The notes under the pieces: model-generated | What the model was told of the DNA's origin: nothing | The model's database searches: none | What the model saw: the letters and a program-made list of their open reading frames with translations, nothing else | Assembly (NCBI GenBank): GCA_947484275.1 | Contig: CANKOY010000001.1 | Location: forward strand, 62,001 to 126,000 | Length of the DNA stretch: 64,000 nt | Origin: Planctomycetota bacterium | GTDB lineage: Bacteria; Planctomycetota; UBA1135; GCA-002686595 | Reading direction: 5' to 3' | Shown: piece after piece, positions 15,673 through 23,782 of the stretch | Numbering within the stretch: the first letter of the stretch is position 1 | Layout: each line of letters opens with the position of its first letter | Program-made: the position numbers and the translations under genes

Positions 15673-17694
15673 TCAGTACCCAAGTTTTTTGAGGAGATCT
15701 CGATCGACCGAATCGCGCTCTGACTCCAGGACTTCATCCTGGCGGATCGGCATGGACCTGTCCCAGGCGCACAGGGCCTCCAGGAGACGTTGAGCGTGTG
15801 CAGGCTCCTGGGCGAGAAGATCGACGTGCTCCCCCGGATCTTCATCCACTCGGTAGAGCTTGGGGCGAATCGAGGCCACGACGCCCGGGTCAAGCAGCGC
15901 CTGGCAATCTGCGTTTGCGGCAACGATCAGCTTGAAGCGCGCACCCGTGGCAGCGGTGTCCTGAACGGAGAGGAACACCTCGTTCTCGCAGAACGCATAG
16001 GGGCGCAGCCCCGACGCGTCCCCGCGAATCAGCGGCACTAGGCTGACACCGTCGATGTGCCCGCGGGGATCCGCGCCCTTGGCCTGGGCAGGAAGTTCGA
16101 TGGCCATCAAGTCGAGCACGGTCGGCATCATGTCGATCGATTGCACGCCCTCGGCAACGCGCAAGCCCTGGGGCAACCGCCGCGGCCAGGACATGATCCA
16201 GGGCACCTGCAGATTGGTTTGGAATGGCCAATTGTGCTCCCACAGCCCGTGCTCGCCGAGTTCTTCCCCGTGGTCGGAGGTGACTAGCACCAACGTGTCG
16301 TCGAGCACGCCGCTCGAGCGCAACGTAGACAGCAGTTCGCCGATCATCGCATCGGCCTGGCTGACGCCGGCGTAGTACAGGTTGCGAATCTGATTCTTGT
16401 CCGCTTCCGTCGGCACCGCGGTGCCGCGTTCGATGTCATGGCGATGCTCGGCGTAGAACGCAGTCACTGGCCCTGTGTACGCCGGGTCGCAGTACATGTC
16501 GCGGAATTCCTGGGGTGGATCGTAGGGCGTGTGGGTTGGATACAAGTGCACCATGACGACGAAGCGCTTGCCCGCACGGCCGTCGAACCACTGGCGCGCC
16601 ACGGAAACCACGCGACTGGAGTCGAAGCTTTGCGCAAGCTTGTCGCGCAGGATCGAGAGCACGAGCTGCGAGCGGAAAATGCTCCACTCCGAGGCAGTGT
16701 CGACGATGTCGTGCCCCACCAGCGCTTCGTAGTAAAGGTCGAATCCCCGCGCCAACCCCGAGCCGTGGGAGAGCGTTCCAGTCATGAACGTGGCGCTCAG
16801 GAAATCCTGGTCGAGGAGCTGTGTCTGACCGCCGAGCAGGGTCGCCGATTTCAAGTGCCACGGCAGCGTCACGTTGTCCGTGCGCATGTAATGGCGCGGG
16901 TCCATTTTCACCAGACCGTGACGGCGCGGGTACTTGCCGGTCAGGATCGACCCGAAGCTGGCCCAGGTGAATGGCGCCGTGACGATCGTGTTCTCGAACA
17001 GGACGCCGCGCGCCGCGAGATCGTCCAGCACCGGCGTCTTCACACGCGTGTTGCCGTAGGCGCCGAGCACGTCCGCGCGCAGGGCGTCGCAGACGATCAA
17101 GAGCACATTGGGCAGCTCGCGATTGCGCGGATTGAGTTCGCCGCGGGCCGAAGCGCCGCCGCTGGAAATCAGCGCGTAGCTCGCTCCGATGACCCACAAC
17201 AACGGAACGCTGACCGTAGCCGCCATGCGCAAAACACCCGGAAGCAGGCGCGCGCACCAGGCGAGAGCCAGTGCCACTCCAAAGCCCAGGACGAGCAAGC
17301 CCACGGCGGCCAGGAGTCGGCGCGGGTCCAAGGCGGAGTGGCCCGAAAAGATGTACGGGCGCGTCCACCAGTAGAGTTCGAGGAACAGACCCAAACCCAC
17401 CGCCAAGGTCAGCTGCCGACGGAACCGACCATACAGGTCCAGGCCCTTGAGCAGTCCGTGGGACAGGGGCGAGAGCAAGAGCAGCACCGTGACCCACACC
17501 GCCCCGTAGCTCATCACCGAAAGGCCCAGGCACCCCAGCCAGGCGAAAGCGCCGCCGGGGCGGGTGGAAATACCCGCCACCAGGCCGTCGGCGAGGCCAA
17601 ACAGCATCCCGTTCATCAGGCCGGCGTTGAGGCCTGCGCGCAGGGTGGTCGCGAAGCCAGGGGCGCGCGCGGGGGAGTGGGCGGAGATCGACAC
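15673..17694 (-). CDS. membrane sulfatase-fold phosphatase/transferase-like protein
   Basis: This protein of about 673 residues starts with several membrane helices over roughly the first 180 residues. An extracytoplasmic alkaline phosphatase / sulfatase-fold domain follows. Metal-binding blocks are visible (LLIVCDALRADVLGAYGN; later VTSDHGEELGEHG). The expected sulfatase Cys/Ser that matures to formylglycine is replaced by threonine: T243 in APFTWASFGSILTG. Thr is the nucleophile of phosphoethanolamine and phosphoglycerol transferases, so a phospho-transfer role on the glycan is at least as likely as desulfation. The GTG at 17694 is chosen to keep the membrane region; no good ribosome binding site is seen. 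It sits within the glycan operon. Confidence 0.82.
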   Translation of the reverse strand: MSISAHSPARAPGFATTLRAGLNAGLMNGMLFGLADGLVAGISTRPGGAFAWLGCLGLSVMSYGAVWVTVLLLLSPLSHGLLKGLDLYGRFRRQLTLAVGLGLFLELYWWTRPYIFSGHSALDPRRLLAAVGLLVLGFGVALALAWCARLLPGVLRMAATVSVPLLWVIGASYALISSGGASARGELNPRNRELPNVLLIVCDALRADVLGAYGNTRVKTPVLDDLAARGVLFENTIVTAPFTWASFGSILTGKYPRRHGLVKMDPRHYMRTDNVTLPWHLKSATLLGGQTQLLDQDFLSATFMTGTLSHGSGLARGFDLYYEALVGHDIVDTASEWSIFRSQLVLSILRDKLAQSFDSSRVVSVARQWFDGRAGKRFVVMVHLYPTHTPYDPPQEFRDMYCDPAYTGPVTAFYAEHRHDIERGTAVPTEADKNQIRNLYYAGVSQADAMIGELLSTLRSSGVLDDTLVLVTSDHGEELGEHGLWEHNWPFQTNLQVPWIMSWPRRLPQGLRVAEGVQSIDMMPTVLDLMAIELPAQAKGADPRGHIDGVSLVPLIRGDASGLRPYAFCENEVFLSVQDTAATGARFKLIVAANADCQALLDPGVVASIRPKLYRVDEDPGEHVDLLAQEPAHAQRLLEALCAWDRSMPIRQDEVLESERDSVDRDLLKKLGY

Positions 17695-17743
17695 GTCTAC
17701 TGCAGGGCAGTCTATCCCACGACCGGTGCCATATGACACCCGC

Positions 17744-18658
17744 TCATCCGTGCACGAGGTAGCGCAGGAAGGCGCGCGTGGTGGGCCCAAGGAACTGGGG
17801 AATCGCGGCCGAGCCACCGGCCCGCCGCCGGCGATTCGCCAAGACGAAATCGGCCCAGGCGATACTCGCGCACAATTTCACCCAGGGGCCCGCAAGCCAG
17901 CCGTGGTGCTTGCGGTAATAGGCCAGTCGATCGTAGTGCCAGCGCTCGACGAAACTCGAGAACTTCGCCGTGCTCGCGCCGCCCACGTGCAGAACGCTAG
18001 CGCCGTGCAAGTAGCGCGTGCGTTCGCCGCAATCCCACAGTCTTCGCGACAAATCCACGTCGTTGAAGAACAGCCACATGCGTTCGTCGAAGCCGCCCAG
18101 TGAATCGAGCACGGACCGACGGAGCATCAGCGCAGCTGCCGGCGGCTGGAGCACATCGCCGTCCTGACCGTAGTCGAAGTCGCGCGCGAAATAGCGCCGC
18201 AACTCACGGCTGCCAGGAAACCAGCGTTCGAAGGGCGTGCCAAACCACAGCGCGGTGGCCAGGCGCGGAAAGTCCATGCAGGCGCGCTGGGTCGAACCAT
18301 CGAAGTTCAGCAGCCGTGGCGCCGCGGCCGCATAGTCCTCGTTGCGCTCCAGGAACTCCGCCAATTGCGCGAGCACTTCCGGTTCCACTTGTGTGTCGCT
18401 GTTCAGAAACAGAACCAGGGGCGCGCGTGTGGCCGCGCTGCCTTGATTGCAGGCGCGCGCGAAACCCTCGTTGCGCGGATTGCGGATCAGTTTTATCTCG
18501 GGAAAGTCCCGGGCAACCATGTCCGCTGAACCATCGTCCGAGGCGTTGTCCACGACAACGATTTCGGCCGCGATGCTGGAGCGCCCCAGCGCACCCAGAC
18601 ATTTCGCGAGCAATTCGCTCGTGTTCCACGCCGGGACCACGACTGCGACGCGCGTCAA
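17744..18658 (-). CDS. glycosyltransferase, GT2 family (rhamnosyltransferase-like)
   Basis: This 304-residue GT-A fold enzyme opens VAVVVPAWNTSELLAKCL. It has the nucleotide-binding VVVDNASDDGSADM and the DXD-type metal site LFLNSDTQVEP. The WbbL-like region RNEGFARACNQGS is typical of rhamnosyltransferases and related GT2 enzymes. A C-terminal basic region may attach it to the membrane. The ATG at 18658 overlaps the stop of the upstream GT4 gene by four bases. It is the only GT2 enzyme in this cluster. Confidence 0.88.
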   Translation of the reverse strand: MTRVAVVVPAWNTSELLAKCLGALGRSSIAAEIVVVDNASDDGSADMVARDFPEIKLIRNPRNEGFARACNQGSAATRAPLVLFLNSDTQVEPEVLAQLAEFLERNEDYAAAAPRLLNFDGSTQRACMDFPRLATALWFGTPFERWFPGSRELRRYFARDFDYGQDGDVLQPPAAALMLRRSVLDSLGGFDERMWLFFNDVDLSRRLWDCGERTRYLHGASVLHVGGASTAKFSSFVERWHYDRLAYYRKHHGWLAGPWVKLCASIAWADFVLANRRRRAGGSAAIPQFLGPTTRAFLRYLVHG

Positions 18659-19719
18659 CGGGGCCGCTCCATGTGCGAAACCAGTCTCGCCATCAGTGCA
18701 TCCACTTCGTGGTCGCGCTCGACGATGGCACGCAGCCGCGCGCCCAGTGCCGCGCGCGTTTCGAAGGGCAGGTCCAGCAGCGCACGCAACTTCGCGGCGA
18801 GGTTTGCGGCGTCGCGCGGTGCAAAAGTCAATTGGCGCGCGTCGGCGCCCAGGGACGCCACCACCCGCGGAAACGAATCATTGCAGGAGACCACGGGGCG
18901 TTCGCACGCCATGGCCTCCAGCACGACCTTGTCGACACTGCCGGTGAAGCTCGAATTGACGCAGATCGTGGCGCGCCGGAAATTGTCTGGGACTCGCAGG
19001 TACGGGATGCTGCGGTGCATGACGACTGAGTCCCCAAGGTTCAGTTCATCAACGCGCCGGCGCACGATCGCCTCGTACTCGCCGTCGCCCGGCGCCAGAC
19101 CGCCGCCGACGATGTCGAGCACCACGTCGCGGCCTTCGCTGCGCAGGTGCCCCAGAGCCTCCACGAGCGTCAGCGGATCCTTCGACGGCGTCATGCGCCC
19201 CACGGAAAGCAGCCGCGGCGCTCCCATGGGCCCCGTGCCACGCCCATCGAAGTGTTCGAGGTCGATGCCGTGGCCCGTGACAAGCTTCTTTGGAGTCTCA
19301 AGACGCAGGGACTCGTCGCTGGCGGTAAAAATGCGCTCCACGACGCGCTCTGCCTTGCGCAAGCGCTCGTCCACGGCGCCGTGGGTGTACCACAGGAAAT
19401 GTCGCGCCCCCGCCCGCGACGCCTGGCCGGCGGCCGCAGTCGAATAGCGCGGGATCATGTGCGCGAACACGGTGTCGAATCCGTCGCGCCCGAAAGCCTC
19501 GCGCAGGAACTTCCGAAACCGCAGGTAGCGCAGGATCGTCCCTTCGCGGCCAACCACGCGCACGTCGACGTTTGTCGGCAGTCCGCTGATGTCGCCCACG
19601 GACAGTGCAACAACGCGCACGCGCTCCACGTTGCGCGCGAAGCCCTCGACCCAGCGCGGGAAAAATCCCAGCACGGCGTCCTGGCGATCGAGCACCTGCG
19701 TGATGATCAACAGTCGCAT
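18655..19719 (-). CDS. glycosyltransferase, GT4 family
   Basis: This 354-residue GT-B enzyme starts MRLLIITQVLDRQDAVLGFF. Its donor domain shows LLSVGRMTPSKDPLTLVEA and TGSVDKVVLEAMACERPVVS, the GT4 pattern with its conserved glutamate. It overlaps the GT2 gene by four bases and follows the upstream GT4 gene by three, so the three are almost certainly co-translated. The sugar specificity is unknown. Confidence 0.87.
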   Translation of the reverse strand: MRLLIITQVLDRQDAVLGFFPRWVEGFARNVERVRVVALSVGDISGLPTNVDVRVVGREGTILRYLRFRKFLREAFGRDGFDTVFAHMIPRYSTAAAGQASRAGARHFLWYTHGAVDERLRKAERVVERIFTASDESLRLETPKKLVTGHGIDLEHFDGRGTGPMGAPRLLSVGRMTPSKDPLTLVEALGHLRSEGRDVVLDIVGGGLAPGDGEYEAIVRRRVDELNLGDSVVMHRSIPYLRVPDNFRRATICVNSSFTGSVDKVVLEAMACERPVVSCNDSFPRVVASLGADARQLTFAPRDAANLAAKLRALLDLPFETRAALGARLRAIVERDHEVDALMARLVSHMERPR

Positions 19720-19722
19720 GGA

Positions 19723-20913
19723 TCAGGCCCTGGCCCGGCGCTCGGCCAGCACTGCGCGGTAAACGCGCTCGAGTTGTGTTCCCAAGGCCTGGGCGCAATG
19801 GCGTTTTTCAACACGCAAGCGCGCACGCTGGCCGAACTGCGCGCGCCAAGCGGGTGTGTCCAGCAGTTTCGAAACGCCGAAAGCCAGCTCGTCCACGGTT
19901 TCCCCAAGGAAACCCGTGCGCTCCTCGGCGATCAGTTCGGCCACGCCCCCAACGCGCGTGGCCACCACCGGCAAGCCTGCGGCGCCGGCCTCAATCAACG
20001 CCACGGGCATGCCCTCGCTTCGCGACGTGGCGAGCACGAGATCCAGATCGCGCAACACGGCGGCCATGTCCTCGCGGGCTCCGATCAAATGCACTCGTGC
20101 CTGCGTGGCGGCGTCCAGGGCCGTGATGCGCCGCTCGAGCATCCCGCGCAAATCCCCGTCGCCGACGAACACGAGCATCAAGCGCGGATAGCGAGCGCGC
20201 AACATCTCGAACACATCCAGGGCCCACTCGGGGCGCTTGACCTCGGCCAGGCGACCAACGACGCCCATCAGGACGTCCTCGGGGCCGGCTCCGACCAGTT
20301 GGCGCAACCCGCCGTGACGGCGTGCGGGACCAGACAGGGGCAGATTCAAGAACTCCTCGAGGTCGATCCCCGGCGGCACCACCACCAATTGCTCGGCCTG
20401 GGCCACGCCCAGACGCAGCAGGTCATCGGCCGTAGCGTGGGAGACGGCCAAGATCCGATCGGTCCGGCTCGCCATGCGTCGTTCAAGGGCCACCAGTCCG
20501 CGGGATACCGTGGCGCCGAAGTAGCCCTCGAGCACATGGCCGTGAAACGTGTGCACGCGCGCGGCGTTGGGGACAATTGCCGCCGCCCGCCGCCCCAGTG
20601 CTCCGGCCTTGGAGGCGTGGGTGTGAACCACGTCCGGATCGAATTCACGCAGGGCCTGGCGCAGGAAAGCGCGCGCGCGAAAATCCATGGTTAGCGACAG
20701 ACCACGTACCAGCCCCGGCACGCGGACCACGTCGATGCCGCGCGAGCGCGCCACATCGAACAGGTCGCCCTCGCCCGCCTCCGGCGTCCCGGTGAACACG
20801 CGCACGCGATGGCCCTGCTCGGCCAGCCACGGATCGCTGGCCAGGATCTGGCGCGCGGGGCCGCCTAAGTTGAGCCGCGCGATGATGCGGGCGATGCGCA
20901 GGGGAGAATCCAT
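19723..20913 (-). CDS. glycosyltransferase, GT4 family
   Basis: This 396-residue GT4 enzyme starts MDSPLRIARIIARLNLGGPA at 20913; a longer frame adds only eleven uncharacteristic residues. The acceptor domain contains VVHTHASKAGALGRRAA, a motif typical of the GT4 enzymes that act early after the polyprenyl-phosphate sugar transferase. The donor domain has GVVGRLAEVKRPEWALD and SRSEGMPVALIEAGAAGLPVVAT. The gene is flanked by a GT4 gene three bases downstream and the DUF5658-like gene 45 bases upstream. Confidence 0.88.
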   Translation of the reverse strand: MDSPLRIARIIARLNLGGPARQILASDPWLAEQGHRVRVFTGTPEAGEGDLFDVARSRGIDVVRVPGLVRGLSLTMDFRARAFLRQALREFDPDVVHTHASKAGALGRRAAAIVPNAARVHTFHGHVLEGYFGATVSRGLVALERRMASRTDRILAVSHATADDLLRLGVAQAEQLVVVPPGIDLEEFLNLPLSGPARRHGGLRQLVGAGPEDVLMGVVGRLAEVKRPEWALDVFEMLRARYPRLMLVFVGDGDLRGMLERRITALDAATQARVHLIGAREDMAAVLRDLDLVLATSRSEGMPVALIEAGAAGLPVVATRVGGVAELIAEERTGFLGETVDELAFGVSKLLDTPAWRAQFGQRARLRVEKRHCAQALGTQLERVYRAVLAERRARA

Positions 20914-20958
20914 GGGGGGGGCCACAGTGTGGCGACCCGCGGCCACGCCTGTCGACGG

Positions 20959-21441
20959 TCAGAAGAGCCAGATGTGGTAGAGAAACAGCAGGCTGTAGCA
21001 ACTCGCCGCGACCCACAGCCCCACGCGTGCCAGGTGGAAGTTCTTGTGCAGGCACAGAATCAAGAGCGGCACGCTGATCAGGACCGACTTCGCCACTACG
21101 AATCCTGTGCGGCCGGTACCGAGCAACATATCTGCGAAGGGATTGAGCTCGATCCCGCCCGCCTGAAGGTGCAGCAAGGTGAAAAAACTGTCGCCGATGT
21201 TCATCAATCCGACCCAGACCATCAGCAGGAAGAGCCGGCCTGAGTATTGGTCCACGAAACTGCCTTCGCGCTCCTCCACCCGCCGCGGCTCGCGTCTCCT
21301 GCCGCCCCACAGGACATAGCGGGACCAGCGCGGGGTGGGCTTGCGCCGGCGATCTGGACCGCGCGTGGCGGGCGAGGGCTGCGCCTGTGCCCCAGGGGCA
21401 TCCTGCGCCTGCGGGGAGATATTGACTTCCACTCGATCCAC
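20959..21441 (-). CDS. DUF5658-like small membrane protein
   Basis: This 160-residue protein has a disordered basic and proline-rich start (about residues 1-65) followed by three membrane helices. The first two helices carry the pattern GLMNIGDSFFTLLHLQAGGIELNPFADMLL (residues about 79-108, abbreviated here by its key D, TL and ELNP residues). That matches the small DUF5658 family as I remember it. The GTG start at 21441 is chosen because the frame is closed soon upstream. The gene lies inside the glycan operon, between two GT4 genes with gaps of 20 and 45 bases. Its role is unknown; it could be an accessory membrane protein of glycan assembly. Confidence 0.7.
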   Translation of the reverse strand: MDRVEVNISPQAQDAPGAQAQPSPATRGPDRRRKPTPRWSRYVLWGGRRREPRRVEEREGSFVDQYSGRLFLLMVWVGLMNIGDSFFTLLHLQAGGIELNPFADMLLGTGRTGFVVAKSVLISVPLLILCLHKNFHLARVGLWVAASCYSLLFLYHIWLF

Positions 21442-21461
21442 GGGGTTCGCGCGAGGTTGGG

Positions 21462-22640
21462 CTATCGACCCGCCTGGAAGCCAATCTTGATCCTATCCCC
21501 GGCCGCAGGCGGGCGGCGGGCGTGGTCACCGTAGACCTCCAAGGTCTCCTCTACCATGCGCGCCAAAGCAAAGCGCTCGACTACGCGCCGATGTCCCTGA
21601 ATCCCGAGGCGCTCGCGCAGGTCGGCGTCGCGCGCCAGGCGCAGCATCGCCTCGGCCACGGGAGCGCTCTCACGGGGCGGGATCAGCACGCCGGTCTCGC
21701 CGTCCACCACGACTTCCGGCACGGCGGAAACGCCCGTGGCGAGCACCGCCCGCGAAGCCGCCATGGCCTCGAGAAACACCAGGCCCAGTCCTTCCCACAG
21801 CGAAGTCATCACGAAGACATCGCTTGCGCCCACCAGGCGCGGCACGTCGCGGCGCAGGCCGGCAAAGTGGACTGAGCCCCCGAGGTCGAGCTCGCGCGCC
21901 AGGCTCTCGGCGCGTACGCGGCCAGAGCCGAAGGGATCGTCACCCACGAGCAACAGGCGCAGTTGCGGATCACCGCTGGCGCGCGACTTCAACGCGGCGG
22001 CGAAACCGCGCAACAGGACGTCGTGGGCCTTCTGTGCGGCGAAGCGCGCGACGCAGATGAAAACGACATCTTGCGAGCCAAAACCGAACTCCGCGCGCAC
22101 GCCTGTGCGCTCGGCCGGTGACATCGCTGCCGCCAGCTCGAAGGGACGCGGATCCAGGCCGTAGTAGATTCGCCGCTGGCGGGCGAGCGGCACGCGACCG
22201 TGCTCGGCGATGAAGCGGCCCACGTGGTCAGAGAGCACGATCGTGCGCCTGGGCAGGCGTCCAATGCAACCGTGGATCTGCCTCACAAGCGGCCGCAGCA
22301 GAATCGCCTCGTCGTTGTGCTTGCTCGCGATCAAATTCGCGCGACGACCCGCAAGCGTCGCCGCAATGGCGCCGAAAATGTCGGCCTTCAACAGGTGCGT
22401 GTGCACGATGTCCGCCCAGCGCAGGTGCTGCCACAGGCGCCAAAGTCCGCTGGGGCCGAGGCCGATCCTGGCCACGGCCTCGGCGCCGGCGGTCTTGAAG
22501 TCGTCACTGAGGCGTCCGTCGCCCTTGAGGTAGGCAACGCGCACTCGGTGGCCGCGCTCAACCTGCCCGCGCACTTGGGCCAGCACGTGCATTTCGGCCC
22601 CGCCGATGTCCAGGGTCGTGATCAGGTGCACGATGTTCAT
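21462..22640 (-). CDS. glycosyltransferase, GT4 family
   Basis: This 392-residue GT4 enzyme starts MNIVHLITTLDIGGAEMHV, the classic GT4 opening. The acceptor domain has DIVHTHLLKADIFGAIAA. The donor domain has CVARFAAQKAHDVLLRG and LWEGLGLVFLEAMAASRAVLAT. Its start overlaps the stop of the upstream GT4 gene by four bases. The exact sugar is unknown. Confidence 0.88.
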   Translation of the reverse strand: MNIVHLITTLDIGGAEMHVLAQVRGQVERGHRVRVAYLKGDGRLSDDFKTAGAEAVARIGLGPSGLWRLWQHLRWADIVHTHLLKADIFGAIAATLAGRRANLIASKHNDEAILLRPLVRQIHGCIGRLPRRTIVLSDHVGRFIAEHGRVPLARQRRIYYGLDPRPFELAAAMSPAERTGVRAEFGFGSQDVVFICVARFAAQKAHDVLLRGFAAALKSRASGDPQLRLLLVGDDPFGSGRVRAESLARELDLGGSVHFAGLRRDVPRLVGASDVFVMTSLWEGLGLVFLEAMAASRAVLATGVSAVPEVVVDGETGVLIPPRESAPVAEAMLRLARDADLRERLGIQGHRRVVERFALARMVEETLEVYGDHARRPPAAGDRIKIGFQAGR

Positions 22641-23776
22641 TGCAACTCACCGTACAGTGCAAGCAATTCATCGACCATGCGATCGGCCGTGCCCATTTGC
22701 AGCAGGCGCTCGCGCCCGCGAAGGCCCATCTCCGTCCGCTGGCGCGCGTCCAGTTGCAAGACGCGCAACATTCCCGCGGCGATTGAGCCCGCGTCGCCAA
22801 TTTTGCACAGGGCGCCGTGCACGCCATCAACGATCATCTCTCGCGCGCCGTCCACGGGCGTGGCCACCAGGGGCCGCGCCGCGGCCATGGCTTCGAGCAC
22901 GACGTAGGGCATGGCTTCCCAGCGCGAGGGCACGAGCACGACGTCGCTGGCCGCCATCCAGCCCGGGACTTCGTCGCTCCAGCCGCCGAAATGCACGCGA
23001 CTGGCAAGCCCGCTGCGCTGCACCTGTGCATTGAGGGCCAGGCGCAGGGGACCGTCACCGAGCACCAAAAGATGCGCGCGCTCCAGTCCTGGAAACGTCA
23101 GGGCTTCCAGGGCCAAGTCCTGCCCCTTGGCCACGTGCAGCAGCCCGGCCACGAGCACCAGCGGGACGTCCACCGGGATTCCAAGGCTGGCGCGGTCCTT
23201 CGGCAGGGCCCTCAGCCAGGGCCCCGGGTCGATGCCGTTGCGCACCACGCGCACGCGGCCCATGTCCACCACACCGCTGGCAGCAAAAGTCTCCGCCTCG
23301 CCTTCGCTGACCGCCACAACGCGCGCCGTGCGGCTGGCCAGGTAGCGCTCGATGCGGCGGAACGCGGCGCGCTTGTGGGCACTGAATTCCGCGGAAAACA
23401 GGAAGGCGAAGGTGTGCGGCGTGTGCACGCGCGCCCCGCAGTCTTCGAGCAACGACGCCAATCGGCCTAGCACGCCGGCCTTGCTGGAATGCGTGTGCAC
23501 GATTTGTGGCGCGTAATCCCTCAGCCTCCGGCGCAGCTCGGCGAGATGTCGGAAATCGCGCCAGGGCGAAATCGAGCGCAACATTGGAATCTCGAACACG
23601 ACGACGCCTTCGCCTGCGAGAGCCTCGAGCTCGCGTCTGAATTCCGCATCGCGCTCGCAGGACACAGCCAATGCGACCTCATGGCCCCTGGCCAATTGGC
23701 CGCGGACCACGTCTACAAGGTGTCGGCGCGTGCCGCCCACCGTGCACTCCATCGCGTGCAAGATCCGCACAGGCAC
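22637..23776 (-). CDS. glycosyltransferase, GT4 family
   Basis: This 379-residue GT4 enzyme starts MPVRILHAMECTVGGTRRHL. The acceptor domain shows IVHTHSSKAGVLGRLAS. The donor domain shows LVAGLLHVAKGQDLALEA and RWEAMPYVVLEAMAAARPLVAT. It follows the polyprenyl-phosphate sugar transferase gene by six bases and is the likeliest enzyme to add the second sugar. That order is inferred from position and from the HTHSSKAG motif. Confidence 0.88.
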   Translation of the reverse strand: MPVRILHAMECTVGGTRRHLVDVVRGQLARGHEVALAVSCERDAEFRRELEALAGEGVVVFEIPMLRSISPWRDFRHLAELRRRLRDYAPQIVHTHSSKAGVLGRLASLLEDCGARVHTPHTFAFLFSAEFSAHKRAAFRRIERYLASRTARVVAVSEGEAETFAASGVVDMGRVRVVRNGIDPGPWLRALPKDRASLGIPVDVPLVLVAGLLHVAKGQDLALEALTFPGLERAHLLVLGDGPLRLALNAQVQRSGLASRVHFGGWSDEVPGWMAASDVVLVPSRWEAMPYVVLEAMAAARPLVATPVDGAREMIVDGVHGALCKIGDAGSIAAGMLRVLQLDARQRTEMGLRGRERLLQMGTADRMVDELLALYGELQ

Positions 23777-23782
23777 CGGCGA

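Noticed and set aside
16438-17736. A 432-codon plus-strand open frame opposite the sulfatase-fold gene
   Set aside because: It is rich in Gln, His and Arg with no domain and overlaps a recognised gene fully.
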